The notes: generated by a model not told the origin, from the sequence alone. DNA of 64,000 nucleotides from Plasmopara viticola (GCA_001695595.3 MBPM02000005.1:1674001-1738000); one strand, 5' to 3'; numbered from the stretch's first letter, positions 11,201 through 24,599 are shown. Numbers and translations are program-made.

Positions 11201-13155
11201 GCATTCGACGCTACACGTCGGTGAATCGATAATCAAGTTTGTTCCTGGCGAGAAGTGTGACGTGAAATATTGTGCTTTTGAAGCTTTAGCCAGTAGCTGA
11301 CTTTCTTTGATCGTGGAGGTTTGTAGGTAGCCCCAAAATTGACAAAAAGAGTCCTTGTATACTAAACAGCTGGTAAGGCACATTAAATGCTTGATCATAA
11401 AAAAATCATGGATTGTGCCAGGTATGTGCCCTGTCGGCCTCAATCTCTTTTTGAAATCTAGGAGAAATTTGTACATTTCCGGTAGGCCACCTCACGCGCG
11501 TTCGGTGTTACCATTTCAAGGCGACTGAATGGCCGTTGCATTTTGACTGTCAAACCTTCACACTCTTAGCGCAATATAGTTCTTAGCTAAAAAAATGAAG
11601 GATCAAAAAGTGATGAGCCAAAAGATGCCCATTTACGGATTAGTAGTATACGTGCTTATCATCAGCTTCACTGAGATCTGTGAGTCCCCGACCGTCTAAA
11701 TTTTTCTAGCTATGTACGCCTATGATATCTGAGAACTCAATCTATTATTCGATTCTGGATTCGTGGTTTTTTTCTAGTAGGTTGGGTGTAAGATATACAT
11801 ATCGGTTCGAGTCATGTCCGCTCATAGAGACGGTAACTTCCACGTCCTTTGAGAGAACATAATTACTGGTCATTCTATCCAATAGATCCCTAACGCATGG
11901 ACAAAGTTCTTTACCGCTTTCTTACCGTGTGAAGTTGCAAAGAAGCGTGAGCGTACATGATACGCATAACTAATACGCCTAATAATTTTCCTTTGCTGAT
12001 CCCACGTGGATTACACCAACTCAACAATGTAATTGCCATTTTGCGTACTCCTTTATCAAACTTTCCATCGATTTCATTCTAAGACAACCACAGCCAATCT
12101 CAGTTGCATTATTTGCTGCAAGTTGAGCCTATGATCTTTTCAGACAGTCTTAACAACAGTTAGTGGACCAGCCTAATGATGATCTTCACGGTAGTTTTGA
12201 GCGCCATTATTATGGTGGCGCATCTATTTTAGGTGCCAGCTTCGTCGGTTCAGACGACTTTTTCGTCTATTGATGAAGACCTCAATCAAAGCGTTCTCAT
12301 GGTTTAAAGTCACCTTCGTACGCACAATCTTCGCGTCGATTCTTTTTGCAGCTGACTTCTGCAGCTAAACTGAAGTGTCAGCGAATTCGATTCGTCTTGC
12401 ATGCCCTAGGACGAGTGAGCATTCTATTAAGTACTTACAAATGATCAGTGACAACGACTCAAGAGTTCTTTGAGAGTGCTGACAGGTGTAGAAGGCTGTT
12501 TTAGCTTTCCATATAGAGGAAAATTTTGTTCGGCTTTATTAACATTATCTTAGTACATGAAGGCAGTGCAAGTTGCAGATCGCTATCCTAGTCTCCGCCT
12601 AAACTATAGGACTACCACCAGTCTTTTGTCAATATCTGAGTTGCGTAAAGGCCTAACATCTGGCGATATGTTAAACATTATGATCTAGCATAGCAATATC
12701 ATATCTTTTGCATCAGGCTGTGGTCGTTAGGTCATGTACTGCTTTTAAGGTATCTCATGTACTACTTCTTTATTATTGTTTGAAGCTCACTCACATAAAA
12801 ACTAGTTTGACACGCACTGATATTAATGTAACCCCTTTATACTTTCACAGGCGCCAACCCTGGCATCGCTGGATTCGGAATGACTACCAAGCACCTTTTA
12901 AGATGTGTCCAACTTCAATGGCTCTACAGCATTGTTCCTAGCAGACGTCACGGGGCAAGATCGTGCAATAAAGTTCATCCCTCAGTAAGTAAGAAAATTA
13001 TATTCTCAAAAAGATCCATTTGCAAATAAGATTACTCGCTGGTCTCAAAGCAATTTGTGATCGATAGATGTCATGTGTCGCTACGCACTGCGGCATCGTC
13101 GTCTCACCTTTTGAACAACTTGGCTTAAAAAAGAGTAACATGACTGTTATAATAC

Positions 13156-13171
13156 ATATATATATATATAT
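13156..13171. repeat. (AT)8 microsatellite
   Basis: This is a simple run of eight AT units inside the non-coding part of arm 1. Confidence 0.85.
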
Positions 13172-14260
13172 GCAAAATGCTAAAGAGCATCACTATAGCT
13201 AATTACAGCGCATCTGATTGGTGGCACCTATGAGCGCAATGAATTGCGGATAGTCTGCTAAAATTATAAGAGAGCTATGAATAAAAGGAAATCGAAGACA
13301 CGATTTAGCTTGAGACTACATAAATGTTCGATGAAATCCAAGCTTTTCTAATTTTGGTCGGAAGCAAGGAGACTCGTCACGTATTGTAGAAACTCACAGT
13401 AATTTTCTGAAAAAAAAATACTCAGATCCACAGTCAAAAGTATCAAGTTAAAGCGAGCGTTTCTCAAGCACTTGTCATAAGCCGATAAGGAGACGAACGG
13501 GGTAGAAGATGTTCAATGAAGGCGAATTGTTTAGCGTGCGTGCTATAACAGCAAAACATGTAGCACTAATCGAGGTAGTGTCAAGCACGAGCTCACAAGC
13601 CAAGTATAACCTTCCATAGCACCACAACGTTTTTGTCCTATGTTTGCTAAAGAAAAACCGATGAGCGGCATACTGAGGTCTGCTCTCCCACTATGCGCGA
13701 ATAAGTCAAAGACTTTGACTTGGATGTTTAAATCACTCACGCGACGAAGTGGTTCAAAGCCGAAATAATTGAAAAGAAGTCCTGACGACAAATTTTGAAC
13801 ATGAAAATTTTATCTTGTAAGTACTTAAATACTACATTTGAGACTATGATGCGTCCGCGCTTGTTATATATACCATTTAATGTCACATCCAAAAACATCA
13901 TCGCGTACGAGTTTGCAAAGTTACCACATTTTGACCACTTTAACTTTTATTCAAGCCGATTTCTGACCGCTTTTGATGCGCGCGGAAACATTGGCGTTGG
14001 GAAAAGGTCACTAAAGACTGATTCGTCATTTTAATCCAGTGTGCGGTTTTAAACAAGAAAGGCTATAGCCTCTATCTCGAGGGGCGCGAGTCGAGCAATC
14101 TGCTTACAGAGCGATGCATCTACGCGCCTAAGACTCGAGAGCTGGTTGAATAACGCTTAACAGCTTTAATCTATGGCACTTTGTTAATGCATTGGCGAAA
14201 TTGTCGGTGTTATGGATCGCAAAAACCAGGATTGTATTCTTCGGTCATAAAACGCGATTG

Positions 14261-15114
14261 ACATTAAAGCAATGAGCACACAGTACGCCACGCTACGTGA
14301 TATGGAGATGTGCCGACTGATGTGGGATGGAATTGACACTATAAAGATTGAGAGAAAATGATCCTTCACATGTATTAGTGGTGATGCTTACAGAAATTAT
14401 AATTATTATTACGAAGGTAAGTGTGATTGAATTAAATGGAGAAAGAAAAGACGAAAAGGACATGGCTTGGCTGGATTGGCTGCGAGGGTTTTTTTCCCCT
14501 GAGCGGCGTATTCAATACTAAGGTAAGCACTGTCGACAGGCAATGATTATTTTGCCACGTATGCGCTTTGTGCTCATTGACGTCAGATTTATCGCACCCA
14601 AGGTCAAAGACCTTACCAGAAAATTGTCATAAAGCCACCATAATCGCTAATCACCCTCCATCGCCACATCGAAATGCTTGGATGTCATTTCAAGGCACAA
14701 CCTAGGCCTGCGGCTACGTCTGTCTCAGTCACTGCTCTTGCTGCTTCGTAAGATCCATGCTTCGACGCTTTTTATTCCGCCTCAAGGTCGTTGTTTCTTA
14801 ACACCGTTGCTGGCCACAATGTCGAATCTCTGGTTCAAGTAATTTTTGGTAACATAAAAATTGACTCTAGATTCGACAGTTGAGTAGCGAAATCTGAAAT
14901 CGATGCAAATTTTCATATTATCAACCTATTTAGTCGTTTGATTTTTTGGTCCTTAGAACTAATGGAGCGGGTTTTTGGTTACTGCAGCCAAACAAACCTG
15001 ATTTTCCAGATATCAAACCAGTCTACTCCATCATCAGAATTAATTAAAATTTTATTCACATGGTCGTACTCACGATTGTTTTCATAGTTAAGTATAGTAA
15101 AGCATAAGCCAAGA
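14261..15114. other. Intergenic between arm 1 and the CRN pseudogene
   Basis: No gene was recognised. Open frames are short and overlap the antisense of the CRN remnant. Confidence 0.35.
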
Positions 15115-16640
15115 TTGAAGATGACGGGGGAAGTCTGGTCGATGGATGGAGAAGGCAACGCTGTGACTTCAGCTGAATGTGCTGATTGTGCGGATGACGC
15201 CAAGGTGTTTCGACTCCGAGACGCAGTGTCTACAAACGTGTCCCGTGCTTTCCCAGCGACTGTGACCGCGGCCGACTTCACCGTGTTCGCAAACCGATCG
15301 CAGTTCGACGGGAAGTAGGCATTCGAGAAGCCGCCAATTCTCTTCATTTGAATAAATTAAATACAATGGTTGCCATTGCACAGCAACTCATCGGTGCCAA
15401 AGTAAGAACCGTTAAGTACACTTTTGGTGTAGCATTCGACAACGCTTTGTACATCCGACAGGAGGATTGGGAACTTCGTAATATTATTTAAAAACGATTG
15501 AGGTCAAATCGATCGCTTTGTAGAATTCTTGTGACTGGCAGCCCAGGAATTGGAAAGTCAGTGTTTGGGGTGTTCTTGCTGCTTCTCTTCATGATGGAGA
15601 AAAAGGATATAGCTCACCGTTCGCTTGGTGATCCAACTGTCTATGCCACTTGGGACAGCACGCACGGTTATGAGTGTTCGGATACGCCGTGTGCCAGAAG
15701 AAAATACGATGAATTATTTGATGCGGTGGGGCTTTGAGGTCTTAGGATTTCAACCGTGCATTCGCCAGTCCACGCACTGAGAATTACAACGAGTGTGTCA
15801 AGGAGAAGTGGTTAAAGGTGTATATGATTCCATGGACCAAAGGAGAGTGCTAGAGATTTGCTGATGCGATGAAGTTGAAGGACCAAGACGAATGGTTCCG
15901 GAGGTTTCATCTTGTTGGGGGCAAACCGCGATTCGTGTTTTCCTCACCCGAAACGTTTGATGACTGGGTACGAAGAGTGAAGAACGAGATTCCTCACAAG
16001 GTCGATGAGCGCAAAAAACAAATTCGGCTCATCCGGCAAAGGGTATTCTATAATCGAATAAAGCACATCACGTTCAATTTGTATCGCAATGAACATGTAC
16101 CCAGTCGTGCTTACTTGGCGTACTCATCTCTGGCAGTCGAGGCGATCGTGAACGCGCATTACCAAGTTGGTTCGATAGATAAAATTCGCTCATTGTTGCA
16201 GACTGCAGCTCCGAATTTGTAGTCGTGGCGAGGCAAAGATATGGACAAATTTCTTTTGCAAGGTCTTGCCACCAGCAATTTCTGTATGAGAGCACTCGAA
16301 AGATACGGACCAGAACCTTCACGCGGCATAGTCCATTATATGAACCGTCCTTGGTCATTCAAGAGTCACCCGAAATCCAAGACAAATTAGTGTTGTACAT
16401 CCCGCTATGATGTGCTTGTTATCCCATAAGAGGTTCGTATCATTTACGTCCAATCGACAGTGACCACAGCTCATCTCATCAAATATCAACAGTTTTAAAA
16501 GTGTCTATCAGTATTTGACGCAGCGCCAAGAGTTTCAAGGCTATACGCAAATTCTTCTCTTCATCGTCTTGAACGAAATCTACGACAAATTTACCATTCA
16601 CTCTTGTACAGCGGAAATCGATATCGACGTGACTTAGTAT
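15115..16640 (+). pseudogene. Crinkler (CRN)-family effector pseudogene with P-loop NTPase region
   Basis: This is a decayed member of the oomycete Crinkler family, whose intact members are secreted into host cells and act mostly in the nucleus. At 15115-15318 a header-like segment contains a Val-Thr-Ala-Ala-Asp-x-Thr-Val-Phe pattern seen in related proteins. A linker follows near 15363-15490. Next comes an NTPase region with an intact Walker A, GSPGIGKS (15537-15560), and a downstream block (15869-16222) with the Val-Gly-Gly-Lys-Pro-Arg-Phe-Val-Phe signature common in CRN NTPase proteins. Remnants continue past 16222 in shifted frames (to about 16500-16640). At least four frameshifts or stops (near 15490, 15737, 15780-15870 and 16222) break the frame. 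No signal peptide or LFLAK-type motif was found. Family assignment is from recall of the protein pattern, without a search. Confidence 0.75.
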
Positions 16641-17609
16641 GTTGGAAAGATCAGTCGGCAATAGATCGAATGCACTCGATCTGTAAACTCCTTGGGTCAC
16701 GCGCTTTAAAATCTCGACCGCCCGAGCTCGATGCAGTTTTTCCAGAGACGTTAAAAAAAAAGCCGACCGCGTCGTCGCTTCTCAAAGAAGAAGGTACTTG
16801 CTGCAGTGATGCACTGCGAATCGATTTGATGCCGCGCATCTTTCTCCGAGTGACCAATGGTGCAGAAACACTCAACTACGTTAAATTATCAATGACAAAT
16901 CTTAAAACTCGTTGTTTGCTCTTCCCGCGTTGCCTTTCTTAGTCAAGTACAAGTGCAGCTCATCCGCGTCGCATGTGATCTTGTTTGGCGTCTTCGTCGC
17001 CATCACATCCTCCAATTCATTTGAAGACTCGGCTTCATCGACTCATTTTAGACACCTTTAATTGTTTTGAAGCGATGATCGCTTGACTTGTTTGATTAGG
17101 AGACCTAATATCAGTTTTGAAAATTTGTTCTTCGGCGTTTTGGTAGATTATCGATTGCAGCGCTTCCTGCCGCTCCGACTAATGCTTCACCATTTTCTTG
17201 CCGACTGTATGTCCATGGATTATTACCATGAAGTCAAACGTGTCATCCAAAACGGTCAGACATCGTCCGATAAGGAAGTAAATGAACTCGCGGTCCTCTG
17301 AAATAAAAAGAGATCAAATAGCGATGTCTCAGTGATGTCAAATTTCTAATTGATGTGTTTACGAACCTGATTTCCTTTTTGACATCTGTTGCATGCATAA
17401 ATTTAACGGTTGATAGATCATAAACTCCGTTGTTGCAACAAATATATTTATGATCTAATGCCGTAAAGGCAAACCCTGAATCAATTGTAAATTAAATAAT
17501 TAAGAGCAATTGGTCAGACTCTTTCTTTGAGGACAATTGATATGATTCGTCATTTGCCAAAATATCGTTCAGAAATAGCTTTCGATCACTATACTTCTAG
17601 GTGTACTTG
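16641..17609. other. Spacer, possibly the decayed tail of the CRN pseudogene
   Basis: A 112-codon plus frame (16604-16942) and its surroundings may be the worn C-terminal part of the same gene. No motif supports a separate gene. Confidence 0.3.
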
Positions 17610-18660
17610 TTATCTGTCTTGTATTCATAGATTGCCCCTGAGCCATGTGAGCGTTTGTAATTATCGCCAACAATTTTAATCAATTTCAACTTTCGCCGCT
17701 GAGCTTCAGCAAGTCTGCGTTCTGCTTGGGGTTGAAGTGATTTTTAGCGCCAGCAGCAAAAAATTCAATATCTTCTGGCGAAAACGCATCCTCATCAACT
17801 GAGATCTCAGTTTTTCCACGCCCATTCCAGCGAATCGTCTTTATTTCTTTCGGAGCATAAGTACATTTCCACCAAGCACACTGCTTTTCCTCATTCAAGA
17901 TCAGAAGCATCGTATCATCCGATTCGTGACTCCGGTCACGAACAGAGCAATGCGACGTCTGACATAAACGAAGTTGCCTTTGGAAGCCCGTCCTTAAACA
18001 TCAAATTTTGATGGATCCTAATCTAGAAGTTTGCTTACTTCTGAATCGCTTTGTCAATGAACTCATCACTCGACTCGGCGAAGGTTTCTTACTGACTTGA
18101 TCTCCAAAACAATAGTCAAATCATGATCAGTGTATGCCATATAAGTAGCGGTATCCAACAAGAAAGGCGTGCTGAAGGTAGCATTGGATGGTTTGAGTAC
18201 TTAATTTACATTCCCTCGTTTGTTTTCTCCTGGAAGTGAAGGCGATCCATTGCTGCGATGTGGCTGAAGATCATTACACGATTTTGAAAACTCGATGTGA
18301 GAGTCGCGAGTCACTAAAAATTTAATGTCGTCTTCGGAGATATCAAAATTGCAATCGATATATTCAAGTGCTCAAACGCGGCCATATAATTAGTAGCTAT
18401 TTGAAGGATCAATTTATCAGTCGTCATCTCATATGCATTGAATTCTACATCGGTGAGCTTTTGATCGCAATTGATGGAGAACTTGATTTTGCAATTGCCA
18501 ATCAATACCTCATGACACTCATGCTTCAATTGCCCATGAGCAAATCTAACAGATGCAAATTTATCAACACGGCTGTACAGCCAAACAAAGCTACGATTCT
18601 TCCGTTGGCCATCAACGATCTGCAACACAAGTGCATCCTTCACATCTTCTCAGACCTGAA
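17610..18660 (+). repeat. Dispersed repeat D, copy 2
   Basis: This is a direct-orientation copy of 190-1290, described there. The minus strand keeps two coding-like frames. At 17910-17686 the translation is well balanced and contains Trp-Asn-Gly-Arg-Gly-Lys-Thr and Ala-Gly-Ala-Lys-Asn-His-Phe. At 18643-18314 there is a second frame. They look like pieces of one former minus-strand gene with stops between them. The product is not recognised. Confidence 0.65.
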
Positions 18661-18895
18661 GATTGTTCTCGAAAAAAACTGTTCGAGTTTCACGAGCCAA
18701 TCTCGTCTCGGGCTTTCTCGGCCCGCTTGCGCGCTCTATGCGCTTTTTGATATAAGAAATCTTGTCCTTGTCTTGTTTTTCATTGTATTCTTTCTGCTTG
18801 GCCAACTTAGCCTCTCGATTCTTCCGATAGTAGTATTTTTGTGCTTCAAGCATCAGCTCTCTATGAATTAAATATTGGTTGGTTGAATTAGTCAT
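18650..18895 (-). CDS. Hypothetical charged, Tyr/Lys-rich protein fragment
   Basis: An 81-codon frame starts with an ATG at 18895. The first about 55 residues are helical and highly charged, rich in Lys, Glu and Tyr (Lys-Tyr-Tyr-Tyr-Arg-Lys-Asn). The end runs into the boundary of repeat D copy 2. The composition is unlike random AT-rich sequence, but no family was recognised. It may be a piece of the same former element. Confidence 0.3.
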   Translation of the reverse strand: MTNSTNQYLIHRELMLEAQKYYYRKNREAKLAKQKEYNEKQDKDKISYIKKRIERASGPRKPETRLARETRTVFFENNLQV

Positions 18896-21800
18896 TTCTT
18901 ATATACAGTGCTAGGTCCTTTACTATAATCAAACAACGGAATAAATCTTTTTTATGTCTTTGAAACGTGACAAATTGCGTCCTTTTGATTGATATAAAAA
19001 ACATTTTATTGAAGCCATATGGCTACATTAAAGCTTCGTATAATATCTTTATCATAAACTCAAAAGGTTGTCATATATTTTTGATAAGAACGTGGATTTT
19101 GTTGCGGAGGACCACTGAGCGGCACATTAGATCAGACTTTGAGCGTTCTCTTGTGTACCTTTTGAATATCGTAATTCCGACTTTATTATCTCGTGAACTT
19201 TTGACGCAATTCCATTCAGTGAATCAGGAGCAGGACGTTCAAGAGGAGCGCGCGAACGGCTCGATTGGAGACACGAGCGGAGAAATGCACTCATTCGATT
19301 CAAAGCATGGAAAGAACTTGCCATAATATACTCAATCCAGCCAACAAAAAGTACTGCACTGCTCACTTGGTTGAATTGGCTCGACGCGTACAAAGTGTAT
19401 TCCTTGTGTCACATCGTTCGCTCGAGCAGTGCATAAAATGGCATCTTGAGTAATCCCAAGACACATTTAGAAGCAGCGATGATGTACCATATCGTACATT
19501 TATCGCTCAAATCAGTCAATACATACATTTCGAGCTATTTACTGAAGGTCCTAAAAAAAGATAGATGTGTAGCACTAACAGTGTGGCAAAAGACCTGAAC
19601 TGTCGAGCGAGAAAAATGCTCCTTTTCTCAAATGTAGAAAACGGAAAAAGAACGCATTAGCTAGTGGGGAGCGGTATTTGTGTATTCAAAGAAAACATTC
19701 AATTCGAGCTCTTAGAGTCTTTTTTGATAGCGCAAACTGCGCTTCCAAGAGATAATGGAAGGTCGTACGATTTACATAACAGGTTCAGAGAAACAGGCTA
19801 CCCGCAAAGTGTAACAAATGTGCTTTCAGAGTATAAGTTCTGATAGCTCCACCCACGACAGAGCACTTCGTATGACAACGAGCTTTCATAAGCCATGGTA
19901 AGGATTATAGATTGTATAAAAAGTGCGGTCCGAATGTCCTAACCCTGATTTTTGACAAGCTAATTGCTATACATGGCAGGGCTTCATTTTGTATATCTAA
20001 CGAATATCTCATTGTGCAACACCGGTGTAAATACAAATAGGATTTCTGTCCATTAGGATCTGCTACTATTCGTGCCCTCGTTTTCAACTTTTCACATACT
20101 AGCTCGGCTTTCATGCAGCGATCCGTTCGAAATTTTGGCTAAAAAATGATAACATTTCAAAATTAATCGAGATAGTTATTCAGGACGAGCAAGGTCCTTT
20201 ATTTTGTTTATATAATTAACACTTTTGCGAAGAATCAAAGCTCCGGTGTTGTGCATGTACCGGTGTTTTCATAGTGTATGTGGCTCGTATAGATATAATC
20301 GTAACTTGGACGGCGTACCTATTCGTTCAAGAAGCGCACGCATCTAAGTCAAATGAATGTAAACAGCACAACGCTTTTTCAATTCTAGCCCGACTTTGAC
20401 AAGAATAGCCAACCTTACATTCTGACGCTTAAGAAGAAAAAGGGAAGCATAAGACTTGCGATGCGATTTTAATGGTGTGGCTACATTCGCGGCTTTCTTT
20501 GTTGCAAAGCAATCAAAACATGGCACGATGATTGATCTTAAAAGTTATTTTAGTTACATTTCTTTCGGTAACCTTTTAAAGTTTACCGACGCTCACGCTT
20601 CCTTGCCTGCTAGCAAAAAAAATACGAAATCCAACATTTGTGTCATTAGCAAGTTTGTACCTATCATCTAAGAGCAGCTCTTGCTGGAATGCTGTGGGCC
20701 CCCGTGCGACACCATCGTGTCAAATGACAATGATTCCAAATCTCGTCGTCATAACGGGCTAACTGCTATACTCAGTGATATTGGCGGAAATATGGTGCCA
20801 AAATGAGTAAGATTACTAAGGAGACATAATACCTGTGTCGCCATTGGCTTCTGCTAAATATAGAGAAAATTTGGGTCGTATAAGTTTCGACAGTCCGCCA
20901 ATACCACAAGATTCTGAGAAGAATCCATAGAATGGGCTGCGGTCTGACCCTTTGTTAAGCATTGAACGTCCCTACAAGCTCGGCCACCCACTCTCGGCCT
21001 AACTATTGGCTAATCGGAGAATGATGTGTCGTCATAGCCCATACTTTTTCGTCGCTTTAAACACAACTCAGGCTAAATTTACTGAATCTATTACAGTTAA
21101 GATTTAAGCTACTGGGACTAACACGCTTGGACCAAGCCGGGGTGCTAGTAGCAATCCAGACCGTTCTGTGATTGGAACCCCCCTGTTTCACAATAAAGCT
21201 TTTTCTGACAGCTGCGCTTTTAGCCCACCCAACTTTTAGCCGCCCATTGAGGTGTGGGTCGGAAAGATTGTCGCACTTTTGGGTGTGATTGCTCTTCTCA
21301 TTTATTGATGTTTCCCCAGTTTGCTTATTTCCTACCTTTTGAGTATTCACCAGTCCCGGATCGAGCGAATAACCACTCAAGCCACACGGCCATTTTACCA
21401 TAATAATGCAGACCGTCTATTTACTCAAAGTATTGCTGCTGGGATTGCTGTCAAGGCGATAATCACTAGAGTTGGCAAAATTAGATATGGAACTGATGGC
21501 TTCACGTTGGCATCTATGACAGATTTGTATGTAACAAGAGTTCTCATATAGGCGGCTCGGTAGTCAAGCTTGCTGATATGAGCTTTGTTAGGCACATTGA
21601 GCTTGCCTAGATTAAGCTTACCAATTTGCATTCAGCGCGGAGTCTCTGCAGTGCTTCTATCTTCGGCAGAGTGCGCGCACCAATACGCCGTGGCATCATT
21701 CTTACAAACGCTTGCCTTTTAATACGACAGCATTGAGTGCAGGATGTTTGGCAAATCGTCCGAGACCAGACATCATTCCTCCAAAGCGCTAATTCTAGTA

Positions 21801-22246
21801 TCTCGTGAAGCGAAAGACCAAAACCCTCAAGTGCATTCCTGTAAGTCATTGCAGTTTCATTTAAATAAAACATTTGGCTTGCAAAATCATCCATTGAATG
21901 AGCTAAGTAAAGATAAAGCAACTTGTCTCAGCGTCATGCTTCGGTGAAGTTCTTACCGAAGAGTACGCTATACAACCTCAAATCAACAAAAGTAAATATG
22001 ATGGCAGAGTGCTTATCATTCTTTGTCTGTGTCAGCACTTTCGGGCTTTCCTTGAGGTAAAATATGAAGTGAGCCTGTCGCTAAGACACAATTATGACAG
22101 GCTTTCAAAAGAAATTCAGGTCGCAAATCTCCATGCAAAAACCAATGTTAACAACGAAGCCTAACTTCAAAATGTGGCTTTGACTTAACTAATTCGTGTC
22201 ATCAAAACCATGTTGGCGGATAGCAATAGCTTAAACATTGCAACAA
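18896..22246. other. Long intergenic stretch, no supported gene
   Basis: Only scattered open frames are seen, with no splice-consistent model. The minus strand around 21920-21425 has three overlapping 60-100-codon frames that may be one decayed gene, including a hydrophobic stretch encoded near 21480-21430. Nothing was recognised. Confidence 0.35.
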
Positions 22247-22588
22247 ATGAACACGTATCAGCCGCACTATCTTGACAATTATGTGTGTAGCTTTAAAGAT
22301 CATGGGTTGCAAAGGTACGACACAAAGGAACGGCACGATCAAGACGGACTCGAGTATTTGGATAAATTTGCTTGGTTTTCGTGGATCAGATCCAATCAAG
22401 CCCTTTTAGAGAGAATGCAACGGCAGAATGCACGGATTCACGTGGCCCTACAAGAACGTTACGAGCACGCAGAAGTGTACGGTCATATGCCGTGGACTTT
22501 TGTTGTGAAGCACATTTTGTCTGAGAACAAGTCGTGCTATCTGCGTCTGCGGCTTCCATTGGTACACACAAGACCAAGTAACAATTAA
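22247..22588 (+). CDS. Hypothetical ORF, possibly one exon of a decayed gene
   Basis: An ATG at 22247 opens 113 codons of well-balanced composition, rich in His, Tyr, Arg and Gln. Further coding-like frames follow on the same strand at about 22600-22760 and 22930-23080 but are separated by stops. This suggests an eroded multi-exon gene. No family was recognised. Confidence 0.25.
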   Translation: MNTYQPHYLDNYVCSFKDHGLQRYDTKERHDQDGLEYLDKFAWFSWIRSNQALLERMQRQNARIHVALQERYEHAEVYGHMPWTFVVKHILSENKSCYLRLRLPLVHTRPSNN

Positions 22589-23541
22589 TCGCTTGTCGAG
22601 TGATGTTATCTTCGATAAAGCTAATACGTTTTCTGTCGTAGTCTACAAGTATTGTCGTCGACTTATGCGGAAACGACGAATCGACACAAAATTCACTTTG
22701 TTTTCACCGGACCTTTTCACATTAACCTCTTTATTGATGCCAAGACAACGAAGTTGACGTCATGGCGCGTAAAATATAACTACTTACTAATAATTTTACA
22801 AGTAGTTTTTTTGATTGATACATAAAGGTCCATCGGCAATAGTATTAGTGGACCCATAGCTGAAGCGGATGATGCGAATCTACTGCAGTTTTATAACGCG
22901 TCATTCCAGCGTCCTATCACTTTTCGATTGAGGCTGAGTCCAACGAGCCGATCGATATTGTTTTTGTTGGCCATTTTCTCGAAGTGATGACTCCAGAACT
23001 ACAAGAGCTTCCAACATACTGCTGTTATTGCATCTGCCATTTTAACGTGGACCAAAGTGCAAATTTATGAAATGATGCCCAGTGAAAGCACGCGTCGTAA
23101 ACAAGCCTTGAGATGAACACTTAAATGCAGCAAGTGTCGAGATTTTAAAGTAAGACCATGGTGATTGGATATCTTGTTGCTATAAAGCCTTATATTTATG
23201 TCGCTCTGGAATTGACGGCGTTTTGTTGCCTCTCATGAGATCGCATGCTTCGTTTCTAATCCCTTTAGAAGACACGATATGTCTTGGTCACGAAAAATCA
23301 TTGTTAACATCTTCAATTACGAATAAAGAGTACATTTCAAGCCTGAAGAAAAAAAACTTCTTTTGTCAAATCTAGTTCGTCATTTTCCCTATCATTAAAA
23401 CAAGGATAAGTAAATCACCTAAGAATGGAAAGTGCAATCGTATGTTATGTTCCCGTAGCTTTCGAGAAACCTCTCTGTACCATCGTGCTAAAGCCTCGAC
23501 TGACAACTAACGAAAAAGCGTCTCAGCTCCTGCATACTCAC

Positions 23542-23686
23542 CCGTCCTTGGCAATATGTGTCCAGCAGCTTCCATTCATTATCCAGTGCTTTTCCGATTC
23601 GCAACTTCTCCTCTTTGTCTTTATTCCTTGCATTTTGTGCTTCTTGAGCTCGAAACTTCTTCTCTTTATCCACTGCAGGTCCTTGA
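23542..23686 (-). CDS. Possible internal exon, charged coiled-coil protein
   Basis: On the minus strand a CTAG acceptor (exon from 23686) leads into about 48 codons rich in Lys, Glu and Gln (Val-Asp-Lys-Glu-Lys-Lys-Phe-Arg). They end at a canonical GTGAGT donor after 23542. Composition and both splice signals suggest a real exon, but neighbouring exons could not be placed with confidence. A further minus-strand coding-like patch near 23860-23760 could belong to it. Confidence 0.3.
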
Positions 23687-24599
23687 CTAGCAGCAAAAGG
23701 TTATACATGCACGTGACTATCCACAATCTGTAAAAATTCTAAACAACGTAGTCGTCTGCAGCACGAGTACCCATATAACCTTTGATATAAGTGGTACTTC
23801 CATGTAGATAAACCTCTTCCAGCTCACAAACTTGCGTCACATTGACTTCGAGCTCCAATGAAGTGGGAAGCAGCGCATGTCAAATCAATGTAATGGACTT
23901 CTCGTACAAATTATAATCCACACTAGCGTATACATGCGGCACGCTTTGTGTGCTGAAATGGCTCCGTCGTCATCAGTGTCAAAGTAGCGGAAAATGTGGA
24001 CGCGCCGCGCTAACAAGTCAAGGAGTGTTGTCGAGCAGAAAAGCGGACGACTGTGACAACGGCAACGGTTTAGCGGCGGTCAGCAGAACTCTGAAGGGAA
24101 TTCACTACAGCGGCGACAACTGCCTCTGTGCACGAAGGATGGGCAAGATTCGTTACTTATGCTCAAACTCGGAAGTCTCTGCAATATGTGGAAGAGACGA
24201 ACGAAGTCATGAATTGCGCCGTCGAAAGCTTTGTGCGGTGTTGATGTAAGCTTTCATATAAAGTGTGCAAATGGCGTACAATGCAAGATGAGAAAAATTT
24301 GCACAATCAAATATCAAACTCTGATGCACGACAGATGTCGCACGAACATTATTTCGAGAGCTACGTCCTGACTATAAATAACTAGCAAAATGATGATGTC
24401 ATTGACGTAGTGTGAAGCGCCTCTCCCGAAGCGCCCCTCAAAAACTGAATGACGTACTGGATATTAATACAATTAAAAACACCCTAGAACATGAACTAAC
24501 TACTTTCAACATAACTAAGGCGAACCAGGATGTACCAACGAAACGTAGAGACCGGTACTCACAAAAAAATGGGAGAGATAATCTAGATATTTAACTTGA

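Larger units (their letters stand above)
7300..14260. repeat. Inverted segmental duplication, arm 1
   Basis: This arm pairs in inverted, collinear order with 33955-39390. Matching anchors (arm 1 with arm 2) are about 7400/39330, 8700/38150, 10500/38060, 10700/37880, 11000/37530, 11310/37250, 11800/36720, 12380/36190, 13700/34530, 13990/34230 and 14220/33990. Coordinate sums stay near 48,200-48,600, then drop by about 1.7 kb at the methyltransferase gene because arm 2 lacks 8725-10430. Identity is moderate, with many small indels, so the duplication is old and not an assembly duplicate. Outside the methyltransferase gene no conserved gene was recognised in the arm. Confidence 0.85.

Noticed and set aside
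11800..11830. GGTTCGAGTC resembling a tRNA B box
   Set aside because: No A box or foldable cloverleaf lies at the right distance upstream, so it is not a tRNA gene.
11170..14260. Transposase fragment (piggyBac-like) on the minus strand of arm 1
   Set aside because: A few residues near 11230 recall such transposases, but no catalytic motif is visible in either arm. The evidence was too weak to claim.
14979..15347. 122-codon minus-strand ORF
   Set aside because: It overlaps the CRN header segment on the other strand, whose translation shows the family pattern. It is best explained as antisense.
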